The notes under the pieces were generated by a model that was not told the origin of the DNA, ran no database searches, and worked only from the letters and a program-made list of their open reading frames with translations. Made by a program: the position numbers and the translations under genes. A stretch of 64,000 bases of DNA from Spongiactinospora sp. TRM90649 (lineage in GTDB: Bacteria > Actinomycetota > Actinomycetes > Streptosporangiales > Streptosporangiaceae). The stretch is taken from the NCBI RefSeq assembly GCF_029382225.1, contig NZ_JARLTC010000003.1, positions 1-64,000 of the forward strand, written 5' to 3'. The first letter of the stretch is position 1. Each line of letters begins with the position of its first letter. This document shows positions 25,391 through 35,700 of the stretch, piece by piece.

Positions 25391-25660
25391 GGTCGGTACG
25401 GTAGTGATCGGCCGCCGCCCAGCCCAGGATTGCCTTGCTGCGCCAGTCAATGACCGTGGCCGGGTAGAGGAAGCCCCTACACATTCGGACGTAGCTGATG
25501 TCACCGACCAGCTTGGTCAGCGGCCGCTCGGTGGTGAAATCGCGGCCGACCAGGTCGGGGATGCCGCCAACGCCGCCCTGCACCTTGGTGACCGGCTGGA
25601 ACGCCCGTACCCGGACCAGACAGGCCCTGGCCCGCTTGAATAGCGCCGCATCGGCACCGC
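25391..25660 (-). pseudogene. IS3-family transposase (integrase core) fragment
   Basis: The minus-strand frame contains LVGRDFTTERPLTKLVGDIS followed by YVRMCRGFLYPATVIDWRSK and ILGWAAADHYRTD. This is the start of the IS3 OrfB integrase core, including the first catalytic Asp (VGDISY) and the VIDW region. The DDE glutamate part and both IS ends are missing, and the frame upstream is corrupted. It is a dead remnant. Confidence 0.8.
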
Positions 25661-25737
25661 CTGCGAGGCGTTCCCCCCGTCCCCGTACTCGGCCGCCTGC
25701 CCGCCGGCGCGTTGGCCAGGGACGGCCCGGGAAGGCT

Positions 25738-26334
25738 TTATGCGGTATGCGGCACCAAATATCCGAGATGGACACTTTGTAGCCAATCGTCGGTAATCCT
25801 CTCCCCGGTGATCCTCTCTATCGTCAAGATAGCGGCCGCCTCTCGTTCGCCATCGGTCAACTCGCCTAGCAAATCCTCGAAAGCCGCGTCTGAGCATCTG
25901 ATGTCCGCGCCAATGCGATTGTCCGGATCATTCAACGAGAAATCGACCGCGAGAACGCCATGGCTCGCTACCGCAAATCGTCCTGCGCCATTCATTGTCC
26001 AATAGATCCCGAAGGATCGGACACCCAGTCGGCTCGCCCTGGTAACGCCCGACGCCATGGCGACGTCACCCCATGGCGCCATGGCGACACTATACTCGCC
26101 TAACCGGCCGACCAGCAGGGCAAAATTCCATTGCGCATCAGCGAGGTCCAACTCGGCCGAACTCGACAACATCTGTGCCACCGTGAGATCTTGAGCGGTG
26201 GTGAGATCAGCACCCAGAATGCGCGCAAGAGCTTCGTGCTCTACACCAGAGCACCAGTTGGCGCAGAAGCTCTCGAGTAAACCGAAGCGCCGCAATCGAT
26301 CCTTCGTCGAGCGGGCATATTCCGCAAAGTTCAT
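25738..26334 (-). CDS. DUF6461-like protein
   Basis: The 198-residue protein from ATG 26334 has AGAGGAAG just upstream. It contains [20 protein letters not shown] near the N-terminus and [15 protein letters not shown] in the middle, matching the general form of DUF6461 (a Trp-rich domain that often lies near toxin or mobile loci and may act in immunity). The frame happens to continue upstream into an IS630 transposase fragment, so a longer 363-residue reading frame exists, but the ribosome binding site and family boundary favour ATG 26334. It is flanked on both sides by IS remnants. Confidence 0.6.
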   Translation of the reverse strand: MNFAEYARSTKDRLRRFGLLESFCANWCSGVEHEALARILGADLTTAQDLTVAQMLSSSAELDLADAQWNFALLVGRLGEYSVAMAPWGDVAMASGVTRASRLGVRSFGIYWTMNGAGRFAVASHGVLAVDFSLNDPDNRIGADIRCSDAAFEDLLGELTDGEREAAAILTIERITGERITDDWLQSVHLGYLVPHTA

Positions 26335-26339
26335 TCTTC

Positions 26340-26829
26340 CTCTTCTAACTAGGGGCTTGCGTGTGGCATAAACTGCGCCACACGCAGGGGCGGCGCCGGC
26401 TGGTATCTCCTCCGGCTTGGCCACCACCACCTGCTTGATCTGGTCCAGGCTGATCGACGGCGGGCGGCGGCCTGGGCGCGCCTCATCGAGCAGCCCGTCC
26501 AGCCGCAGGCGCAGGAACCGATGCCGCCATTTGGAGACCGTGTCCGGATGCACCCGCAACTCAGCGGCGATCTGCTTGTCGTCCTTACTCCGCGCAGCCA
26601 GCACGATTTTCGCGCGCATCGCCAGGACCTGCGCGGACTTGGCCCGCAGTGCCCATCGCAGCAGCACGGCCGCTCGGGCTCCGGCACTGTCAGCTCCGCT
26701 TTGGGTCGCCGAGCGCGCGCCGTCGGCCAGCGCCTCGAGCCGGCCTCGGGCGAAAGCCGCACGCCACCTACGCACCGTGCTCTCCGTGGATCTCCACTGC
26801 GGACGGTCCTGGATGTGCCACGGATGCAC
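26340..26829 (-). pseudogene. IS630-family transposase, N-terminal fragment
   Basis: The minus-strand frame contains [20 protein letters not shown] followed by [20 protein letters not shown] and [20 protein letters not shown], the two-helix-turn-helix N-terminus of IS630 transposases. The frame loses similarity after PAGA, where ATHWS normally follows, and the DDE domain is absent. An additional HTH-like segment ([20 protein letters not shown]) precedes it. It is a remnant that was joined in frame, by chance, to the DUF6461-like gene. Confidence 0.75.
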
Positions 26830-26874
26830 AACCCAGGGGCGTTTCTATCCAGCTCATAAAGGATGCGCTGAGCG

Positions 26875-27087
26875 ATGGACGATGACCCTACGCTTGATCA
26901 CGCCGATTGGCGCAAAGCACGAGCATCCGGAGCCAACGGCGCGCACTGCGTCGAAGTCGCCACCAACCTCCCAGACATCATCGCCGTACGCGACAGCAAG
27001 AACCCCAACGGCCCCACCCTCCGCTTCACCCGCACCGAATGGGCCACCTTCCTCCGCACCATCAAGGGTGCATCTGTCAGCGGATGA
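26875..27087 (+). CDS. DUF397 protein (copy 2)
   Basis: The 70-residue protein has WRKARASGANGAHCVEVA, VAVRDSK and TEWATFL. It closely resembles copy 1 at 23781-23981, but here the XRE partner gene is absent; IS remnants lie upstream. Its last 11 bp overlap the end of the convergent TROVE gene. It may be an orphan left after rearrangement of a second WhiJ-type cassette, or a duplication. Confidence 0.85.
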   Translation: MDDDPTLDHADWRKARASGANGAHCVEVATNLPDIIAVRDSKNPNGPTLRFTRTEWATFLRTIKGASVSG

Positions 27088-28732
27088 ATCCGTTGACGAC
27101 GAGTGGCAGTGACGCGTCCAGGCCGGCGACGTTGAGCACTCTGGCGTCGTTCGGGTCGCCGATGGAGTATCCGGCCGGGGTCATCGCCGCGACCACCAGC
27201 CGGACGTCGGCATTGATGGCTTTGCGGTAGGCGTCGAGTGACTGCGCGGGGTGGGAGTCGCCCGCCCAGGTTTCGTTGTCGGTGAAGACCACGACGCCGT
27301 CGGCTTCGAACCTCTCGCGGCGCGCCCACTTGAACGGCAGCGCCAGGTTCGTCCCGCCGCCGGAAGGCACCCAGGAGGCGATCTCGCGCAGGTTCGTCCG
27401 CCGGGTCACCTTGGACGCGTGCACCGACATGTCGACGTCGATGACGTGCACGCCGTCCTTTTCGATGCGGGCGAGCATGACGGCCATGGCGCACCCCACC
27501 TCGTAGGCCGTTCCAACGCGGGAGCCGCCGGAGTGGACGCCCTGCCCCATGGATCCGGAGGAGTCCACCGCCACGAGCAGCCGCTTTCCGGTGGGCTTGA
27601 CAGCGCCGAACGACAGTTCGTAGGTCTTCTCCAGCGCGTCCAGGATCTCCGGGACCGGGATCCAGCGGTGCCCCTTGGCGCGCGGGTTCGGCCGGCTACG
27701 GCCGGAGGCGTAGACGCGCATGGCCAGCCAGGCGTCCATCGGGTGGATCCGGGCGCGGAGCAGCGCCTCGCCGTCGGTGAGCCGGGCCACGGCCCGGTGG
27801 GTGGCATCGCCCATGGGAGCCAGCGTGCCGATGCGGGTCATCCGGGCCAGGTTGCGGATCAGCGCGGTCATCCCCACGGTGTCCACCAGGGCGTCCCACA
27901 CGGCGGGCTCGCGCAGCATCGCGTCAGGGAGGAACTCCCACGGCACCCGGGCCTCGGTAACGACGCGAACCGCCTCCTGCGGGGAGGTGACGGCCTTCGC
28001 CGTCAGGAACCGGTCCACCGCGGGCAGTTCGTCGCGGGCCTGGTCGTCGGAGACGTTCCCCGCGATCCACCCGAACAACGTCCTGCGCCGCGGCCAGTCG
28101 GCGACCGGATGGGCGATGCGCAGCACGTCACGCAGGTCGAACGCCTCGCCCTGCGGCGTCTTACGCTGCCGCGCCTTGCACGCCTTGAACGCCACATCGT
28201 CGGCGGTCCCGGTGAGGAACCAGGACGCGAGCGCGGTGCGCAGCGACCGGCCGACCCTGGGCGACGTGCCGCGGGCGGTGGGCTTGCCGCCCAGGTGCTT
28301 GTAGTAGCCGAAGAACTGGGCGAGGTGGTCGGTCGTGCGAGCCACGCGGGGCAGCGCGACCTTGGCGGCCTGCCTGGTCTTCGCGTCTCCGCACGCGTAG
28401 CAGGCCGCCAGGGCGAACAGGGCCGGGCGCTGCTTGGGAGCGCGCGGCGGCTGGGCGGTGGAGATCTCCGCGAGGAGGTCCACGACTCGCCGGCCGTTCG
28501 AGGCGATCGCCTGGAACAGCACGTCGGCGTTCTCCGCGGTGAGCTCGTCCTCGCCCACGTAGTAGGTGCCGCCCGTGGTGCCGAGGATCAGGAAGTCCTC
28601 CACCCGGGTCCACAGGTCCTTGGCGAACACGTAGCCGCCGGCGGCGTTGCGGACCTGGTCGGTGCGGCCGGGAATGCGCTGCGTCTGCGGGGTCGCGACG
28701 GTTGAGACGGCGGCGAGAGGATCACGTGCCAT
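27077..28732 (-). CDS. rsr: TROVE/vWA protein (Ro60-like, Rsr)
   Basis: The 551-residue protein has an N-terminal TROVE HEAT-like ring (residues about 20-370) and a C-terminal von Willebrand A domain with an intact MIDAS start, DSSGSMG (about residue 390), and TNLALP and FTDNETW later. Bacterial Rsr binds Y RNAs and, with PNPase, takes part in RNA quality control and rRNA maturation under stress. ATG 28732 follows AGAAGGAG. Directly upstream on the same strand is a structured RNA with Y RNA features (28750-28925). No rtcB gene is in view. Confidence 0.93.
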   Translation of the reverse strand: MARDPLAAVSTVATPQTQRIPGRTDQVRNAAGGYVFAKDLWTRVEDFLILGTTGGTYYVGEDELTAENADVLFQAIASNGRRVVDLLAEISTAQPPRAPKQRPALFALAACYACGDAKTRQAAKVALPRVARTTDHLAQFFGYYKHLGGKPTARGTSPRVGRSLRTALASWFLTGTADDVAFKACKARQRKTPQGEAFDLRDVLRIAHPVADWPRRRTLFGWIAGNVSDDQARDELPAVDRFLTAKAVTSPQEAVRVVTEARVPWEFLPDAMLREPAVWDALVDTVGMTALIRNLARMTRIGTLAPMGDATHRAVARLTDGEALLRARIHPMDAWLAMRVYASGRSRPNPRAKGHRWIPVPEILDALEKTYELSFGAVKPTGKRLLVAVDSSGSMGQGVHSGGSRVGTAYEVGCAMAVMLARIEKDGVHVIDVDMSVHASKVTRRTNLREIASWVPSGGGTNLALPFKWARRERFEADGVVVFTDNETWAGDSHPAQSLDAYRKAINADVRLVVAAMTPAGYSIGDPNDARVLNVAGLDASLPLVVNGFIR

Positions 28733-28749
28733 GGTGTGCTCCTTCTGTT

Positions 28750-28925
28750 CGATCCGCCCAGGCGGGAATCGAACCCGCGACCTCCCCAGTAGAAGTGGTA
28801 ACCGACATGCTTCGACCCGTGCCGGCACCAGACCTGACCGGCCCACGAGGCCAGAAAGACGCGGATTGGTCAAACGGCACCGGAGGGCTCTATGCGAAAG
28901 ACCACCGGCGCCCATTCGACCCGCG
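28750..28925 (-). ncRNA. yrlA: YrlA-type bacterial Y RNA upstream of rsr
   Basis: Minus-strand RNA just before rsr. Its 5' part forms a long helix: the strand beginning GGTCGAATGGG (plus 28905-28921) pairs with the strand ending GTTTGACC (plus 28868-28883) through about 16 pairs with one bulge. It contains GTCGAATG, which fits the GNCGAAN(0-1)G Rsr-binding consensus as I recall it. The 3' part is tRNA-like: ATCCGC (plus 28861-28866) pairs with GCGGAT (plus 28752-28757), enclosing a D-arm-like hairpin with GCCGG/CCGGC, a short anticodon-arm-like hairpin with GAAG/CTTC, and a perfect T-arm GCGGG-TTCGATT-CCCGC. There is no CCA end and no usable anticodon. Ends are approximate. Confidence 0.82.
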
Positions 28926-29055
28926 CCTCATCGGGTCTCGTGAACTGCCGCCCACGCTACCGATTCGCGCGACGAGTCACACCTGGATTTGGCGAATCAA
29001 CCCATTGCCGCATCCCCTGCCGGTGTTCGCCATGCCCGCCGTTCCTGGCGGGCCG

Positions 29056-29238
29056 TCAACTTCCCCCGCAGGTCCCGCACGCGGTCCAGCCGTTCGCGAT
29101 GGCGTCGCCCAGTTCTTTCGGCTCGATCGGCTGTAGGTCGTATCGCCCTTCACCGCTTTTCTGCCCGGCGATGAGACCCCAGCAATTCTCGGTCTTGTGG
29201 TACTTGTCGCCCTTTGCGGTGACGTACACCTCGGCCAT
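29056..29238 (-). CDS. Small cysteine-containing protein with YHxxxxC and CxxC motifs
   Basis: The 60-residue protein from ATG 29238 (GGAGGG eight bases upstream) contains VYVTAKGDKYHKTENC and ends WTACGTCGGS. The YHxxxxC plus CxxC pattern resembles the small Ada-like or Zn-ribbon-like domain found at the ends of nucleases and as free small proteins. Metal binding by one His and three Cys is plausible but inferred. It lies upstream of the Y RNA/rsr unit on the same strand, about 130 bp from the RNA's probable 5' end. Confidence 0.65.
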   Translation of the reverse strand: MAEVYVTAKGDKYHKTENCWGLIAGQKSGEGRYDLQPIEPKELGDAIANGWTACGTCGGS

Positions 29239-29782
29239 GGTGGCGATCCCTCCGTCGCTTGCACCGTCTCGATACGAGATACCTTGGGCATGGCCGCACC
29301 GCCAGGGAAGGTGACGGCTTCCGCACCTTCCGGCTCGCCCGCGGCGGCGGGAGTCGCTCGTCACACTCCAGGCACGGCCACGTTCAGGACCGCCGGGACG
29401 GCCGCAGAACACCCGCGTCATGAAGAAAACGTTTTCTTGCTACACCCGCCCAGGTGAACACGTTTTCTCACGGCGACCACGCCTAACGCCACGAATCATG
29501 ACGCCAGCTCACGGTCGCCATCGTCACCGAATCGTGACCAACGGCCTTTTGGGCGGCCCAATGGCGAATCCACCCATGGGCTGACCTGTCAGAAGATCCG
29601 TCTCCTGACACCTCGGCGGTTTTGGGCCTGCGCGCTTCGTGGTCGGAGGGTCACCCCGATTGCATTGACCTTTGATCGTCGCTCGCCGATATTCCGAGTG
29701 ATCACCTTTATTTGGACCTTATGCCGCACGCGTCGGCCGACAGGGCCGAGCAGGTGGCATCCACTTCACTGGGGGCAGCGAC
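29239..29782. other. Long AT-richer intergenic region before the RHS gene
   Basis: This 544-bp gap between divergent genes shows no convincing gene. It holds two CG-centred operator-like palindromes at 29423-29438 and 29455-29470. The part nearest the RHS gene (29600-29780) is locally AT-rich and probably contains its promoter, but no clear -35/-10 pair can be assigned. Confidence 0.5.
29423..29470. promoter_or_regulatory. Two CG-centred palindromes (LacI-type operator candidates)
   Basis: Site 1, AAGAAAACGTTTTCTT (29423-29438), is a perfect 16-bp palindrome. Site 2, TGAACACGTTTTCTCA (29455-29470), is an imperfect copy of the same core. Their centres are 31 bp apart, almost exactly three helical turns, so bound dimers would face the same side. 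CG-centred AAAACGTTTT sites are typical of LacI/GalR-family regulators. They could control the RHS toxin gene or the divergent small gene. Confidence 0.6.
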
Positions 29783-32700
29783 GTGTTCTCGCGTGCGCGT
29801 TTATGGTTGATCTGCCTATTGGTGGCCGCGGTCGGCGTGGCCGGAACCGTGGTACTGAGCGATATTCCCTCTGACAACAATCGTCCGGAGAAATCAATCG
29901 ACGGCCGGGAGATTCAGCAGGTCGCCGACACGACCGGAGCGGAGGACACACCTCCCCCACCATCCCAGGACAAGGCCCCACCGGCCTGGCCCAAACCCGT
30001 GACCGGGGACGTGGCCGTGGCGGCGAAGCCGACACCGGTCCAAGCGTCTCCGGTCACCGTCGCCGCCGTCGATGCGAAGGGCCCGGCGAAGGTGCGGGTG
30101 CAGAGCTATGGCGCGGACGTCGCCAAGCGGCTCGGCGGCATCGGCGTCGCCGTCCGGACGGCACGCGCCGACGGCGCCACAAGCACCACCAACACAGGCA
30201 CCGGCACCGGCAAGGTTCGGCTGGGGCTCTCGTACGCGGGCTTCCGGGACGCGCTGCCGTCAGGCGCGGCATCCCGGCTCAGCCTGCTCCAGTTCCCCGC
30301 CTGTGCGCTCGCCGCACAGCCCGCCGCCACCTGCGCGCGGTCGGCGCGCACGGTCCCGATCCGCAACGACCGGGCGAGCGGCCGGATCGAGGCGACCGTC
30401 GATGTCGGCGACTCGGTCTACGTGCTGGCCGTCGCCGCGGCGGCCGCGGACCCCGGCTCCGGGATCACCAACTTCGCCGCGACCGACCTGAAGGCGGCCG
30501 GCACCTGGCAGGCCGGTAGCTCCGGCGGCGGGTTCAACTACTCCTACCCCATCACCGTGCCGCCGTCCGTGAACGGCCCCGGCCCGCAACTGGCCCTGTC
30601 GTACTCGTCCTCCGCGATCGACGGCCTGACCAACTACACCAACAACCAGGCGTCCGTGGCCGGCATGGGCTGGGACCTCGGAGTCGGCTTCATCGAGCAG
30701 CGGTTCCGGCCGTGCGCCGACGACTCCTTCGAGAGCCGCAAGGGCAGCCAGCGCGACTGGAAGGACCTGTGCTGGGAGTCGCCCGACGAGAACGACGGCG
30801 ACGCCGCCACCACCGACTACACCACCTCCAACCTGGTGCTCTCACTTGAAGGCAAGTCGTCCAGCATCGTCAAGGACAAGGCGACGGGCACGTACAAGAC
30901 CGCCGACGACTACGGCTGGAAGATCGAGCGGCTCACCTCGGACGTGACGCAGCAGCCGTACTGGCTGGTCACCACGACCGACGGCACCGCCTACCGGTTC
31001 GGCTACCGGCGCGACTCGATGTGGCAGACCGCGTACTTCGGCGACGACAACGGCGAACCGTGTCGTGACAAGTACCCGTCGGAACGCTGCTTCGCCCCCT
31101 GGCGCTGGAACATGGACCAGGAGGTGGACACCAACGCCAACCTCGTGGACTACCGCTACTTCCGCGAGGAGAACTGGTACTGCATGGTCCCCGGCGCGTT
31201 GTGCAACCCCGGCGGGCCATGGGATCCGAACGAGGCGCGGGTGCCCTACGACCGTGGCGGCTACCTCCAGCAGGTCGAGTACGGCCACAACAAGCTGATC
31301 GCCGGGAGCACGCCGACCGCGCGGGTCACCTTCAACGCGGTCGATCGCGGCACGCCGCCCCGCTCGGGAGCGCCGTGGGACAACGACACCCCCACCGATC
31401 TGGACTGCGCGCCCCGGTCACCGGATGTGGTGACCGCCTGTGACGACAAGGGCCCGACGTTCTTCACCTCCAAGCGGCTGAACACGATCGTCACCTCCAC
31501 GGCCGGCGCGGCCGGTGCGTGGGACGAGGTCACCCGGCTTGAACTCGGCTACAAGTGGGTCTACACGGAGATCATCGAGCCGCTCCCGCCGTCAGCGCCG
31601 GTGCTGTGGCTGGACACCATCCGCCCGGTCGGCCTGGCCGGGAACGGCCCGGACATCCCGCTGCCGCCGGTCGACTTCGAGGCCACCCTGCTGGACAACC
31701 GCGCCGACTACAACAGCGGCCAGGGCAAGTCCAGGCTGCGGTTCCCCCGGATCTCGGCGATCTACAACGGTCTCGGCGGGCGCACCGACATCTCCTACGG
31801 CCAGGCCAACCCCTGCCCTGTGCCGTCCGGCTACCCGACCACAGGCTGGGACAACAACGCCCGCGACTGCTACCAGGCCACACTCGGCAGCTACTACGAC
31901 GACGCCGGCATGTCGCATACCGCGTACGCCGTCTACATGAAGTGGCTGGCCACGCAGGTCACGGACAAGGACCTGGTCGGCGGCTCCCCCGATGTGACGA
32001 CCCGCTACCAGTACGTCGGCACTCCGGCCTGGGCGCGACCTTTCAACTACAACGACGTGGAGACCACTGACGGGATCTTCTGCGGCCAGCCGTCCAACCA
32101 GTACTGCAAGCAGCTGAACGAGGACTGGGACGACTTCCGCGGCTACGGCACCGTCCGCACGATCGTCGGCGACGGCCCGGCGGCCGACGACTACAGCGTC
32201 ACCAGCGCCACCTACTTCCGGGGCATGTACGACGACCCACGCTCCGACGGCACCCCCAAGCACACCACCGTCACCGACTTCGACGGCAACACGCACAACG
32301 ACCTGCGCGTTCTCTCCGGACGCATCCTCCAGGAACAGACACTCCGCGCGACCACCGTCACCTCGGGCGCGCTCGCCGCGCTCGCGGCCGGGTGTACCTA
32401 CGCGAGGTGGTCGCTCGGGTTCTACGTCAAGGGCGACCGGGTCACCTGGAAGAACCACCACTGGGAGGCCGTGGGCCCCACGGTCAACGAACCCGGCACC
32501 AACTCGGCCTGGAAGGACCTCGGCGACTGCGCGAGCGGGGGCGGCGGCGGTGCCACCCCGACGCCGACCAGCCCGGGCCCGGGTTCCGGTGTCGGGCCCG
32601 GCGGCTATGAGGAGGTCAGCTCCACCCGCCACGAGTACGTCCGCACCTCGACCGGCACCGGCCCCGGCATCTACGACCCGCTGATGATCAACACCAGCGC

Positions 32701-35700
32701 CACCTACAACCGGGAGAGGGTCACCGCCGGATGGCGCCGCACCGAGCAGCGGTTCACGTACGACTCCTACGGCCTGCCGTCCAAGCTGAACGATCTCGGT
32801 GACACCGCCACCGCCGCCGACAACGTCTGCCGGCTCACCACCTACGCCCGCAACACCGGCAAATGGATGCTCAGCCTCCCCGCCGGTGAGGAACGCCGCG
32901 CCGGTGACGACTGCGCGGCGGGCGAGGTGCTCGGCAGGACCACCATCCTGTACGACGGCGCGACCGACCCGGCTGCCAACACCCCCACTCGGGGCAACCC
33001 CACCCAAAGCCGCGTCCACTCCAGCACCTCGGAGTACTCCACGACCAAGGCCACCTTCGACGGGTACGGCCGGCCGATCTCGGCCACTGATGCGGTTGGA
33101 AAGGTGACCACCACCGCCTACGCCCCGGCCACCGGCTGGCCGTCCAACGGCATCACCGTCACCAACCCGCTCGGCCACGCCGTCACCACCTGGCCCTCCG
33201 CGTCGCACGGCCAGGCAAGCGGCATCCGCGACGCCGACGGCGACGACACGCAGGTCGACTACGACGCCGCCGGGCGCACCGTCCAGTTGTGGACGCCGCT
33301 GCAGCCGCGCACCGGCGGCACTCCGGCCGCCAAGATCGGCTACACGGTCTCGTTCGACGGCACCCTCGGCCAGCCCACCGCCCCCGCGCGCACCACGCTG
33401 AGCAACCTGCGGTCCGGCAGCGGCGGCGGCGCCGTCTGGGGTACCACGCACACCTACATCGACGGCTGGGGCCGTCCCCGCGAGCGGCAGGCCGACTCCC
33501 CTGCCGGGGGCCGCATGGTCAACGTCACCACCTATGACGGACGCGGGCAGCGAACGGTGGTATCCGAGCCCGCCCACAACACCGCGGCCCCCGGTTCCGG
33601 TCTGCTCAACCCCGCCCTGACCGACCTGCCGCAGTGGACCCGAACCGTCTACGACGGGCTCGCGCGACCCACCGCGACAATCGACTACACGGGCTCACGC
33701 GAACTACGCCGCACCACTACTCGCCACTACGGCGACAGGTACGAGATGCAGCCGCCCACCGGGGCCAAGACCGTCTACCACACCGACATCGCGGACCAGG
33801 TCGTCAAGATCGAGGAATGGGCGGACACCGCCACACATCACGACACGGCCTATGCCTATGACCGCAACGGCTGGCTGACCTCGATGACGGACGCCAAGGG
33901 CAACGTCCGCACGTTCACCTACGATCTGCGCGGCCTGCGTACCCTCATCCACGATCCCGACGCCGGGGACACCCGTCAGCAGTACGACGCGGCGGGGCGG
34001 GTGACCTGGTCCAGAGACGGCAACGGGACCAAGGTCTCCTATCGCTACGACGACATCGGCCGCAGGACCGGCCAGTGGGCGGGCGAGCCGGACTCCGGCG
34101 TCAAGCTCGCCGAATGGACCTACGACACCCTGTCCAAGGGCGCGCTGACCAGTGCCACCCGATTCACCGATGGCCGTGCCTACACCAACCGGGTCCTCGG
34201 CTATGACGCACTCGGCCGCCCCACCGGCTCCACCCTGGTCATCCCGGCCGAGGAAGGAGCACTGGCCGGGCAGTACACCTTCACCGCCGCCTACAACGCC
34301 GCCGGCGACATCGAGCGAATGGGAATGCCCGCCGCGGGCGGCCTGCCCGCCGAGACGGTGACCTCCAGCTACACCGAACTCGGCCTGGCCAAGGGCCTCA
34401 CCTCCGACTTCGGCGGCGGTTTCACCTACGTCAAGGACACCTCCTACACCGCCACCGGCAGACTCAGCGAGCGCGCCTACGGCGAACGCGGGCAGGTCAA
34501 GCGCGGCCTGGTGTGGGACGAGGGAACCGGACGGCTCAACCGGGTGACCACCACCGCCCAAGCCGACACGACCACCCCCCGCACCGCCCAGGACGACCGG
34601 TTCACCTACGACGTCTCCGGCGAGGTCACCCGCATCCTGGACGCCGCCTCCGCCATCCCCGGGAGCACCGAGGGTCAGTCGGAATGCTTCACCTACGACG
34701 GACGGCACCAACTGTCGGCCGCCTACACCACGACCGCCTCTTCCTGCGCAGGTACGCCGGACGGGCGCGGCGTCGACCCCTACGACCAGCGGTTCACCTA
34801 CGACACGGTCGGCAACATCACCACCAAGACCGACGCGGGCCGAACCTCCACTTACCGCTACGCCGCAGCCGGGGCGAACGCAGTACGGCCCAACGCGGTC
34901 GGCTCCATCGAGCGGCCCGGCGGCACCGACACCTTCCGGTACGACAACGCGGGGCAGTTGATCTCACGCGACCAGGACGGCAAGTCCGGCGCCTTCGAGT
35001 GGAACGAACTCGGCGAGCTGACCAAGGCCACCATCGACGGCCAGGACACCTCGATGGTCTACGACGCCAACGGCGAACGGCTCATCCGCCGCACCCCGGA
35101 CGGCAAGACCACCCTCTACCTGGGCTCCATGGAAGTCGAGCTGTCCGGAGGACTGGTCACCGCCAAGCGGTACTACAGCACGCCCGACGAGTCGGTGGTC
35201 GCGATGCGCGCCACCGGGCGGGGCCTCACCTGGCTGGCCACCGGCCAGCACGGCAGCCAGCAGGTCGCCGTCGACGACGCCACCGGAACCGTCAGCCGCG
35301 AACGCTACCTCCCGTTCGGCCAGCGCAGAGGCGCCGACGACCTGCCGTTCACCGACCGCGGCTTCCTCGGCAAGATCGAGGACGCCTCCACCGGCCTGGA
35401 CTACCTGTCGGCCCGCTACTACGACCCGGTCGTCGGCCGGTTCGTCTCCACCGACCCGCTGCTGGACATGGCGACGCCGACCTGGGCCAATCCCTACAGT
35501 TACGCGGGCAACAACCCGATCGGCCTGTCCGACCCCACCGGGCTCAATCCCTGCAGCCCACAGGACTCCGATTACAAGACGTGCATGCAGGACCAGTGCG
35601 CGCGGAAGTTCGGCAAGGTCAAATGCGCCGAGAACCGTCTCCGCGAGGCGGAACGACGGCGCGACGCGGAGTGGAAGGCGTTCCTCGACGCACTGCTCGA

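Noticed and set aside
25738..26829. A single 363-residue transposase-like protein
   Set aside because: The frame joins an IS630 N-terminus to an unrelated DUF6461-like protein; the ribosome binding site at ATG 26334 and the family boundary show two separate units.
28745..28800. tRNA gene on the minus strand (perfect T-arm with TTCGATT)
   Set aside because: There is no CCA-adjacent acceptor of normal length, no seven-base anticodon loop, and the element is part of a larger RNA with the Rsr-binding motif; a Y RNA tRNA-like module explains it better.
31592..33577. Long minus-strand open frame opposite the RHS gene
   Set aside because: Composition is that of an antisense shadow of GC-rich coding sequence; no ribosome binding site or recognisable domain.
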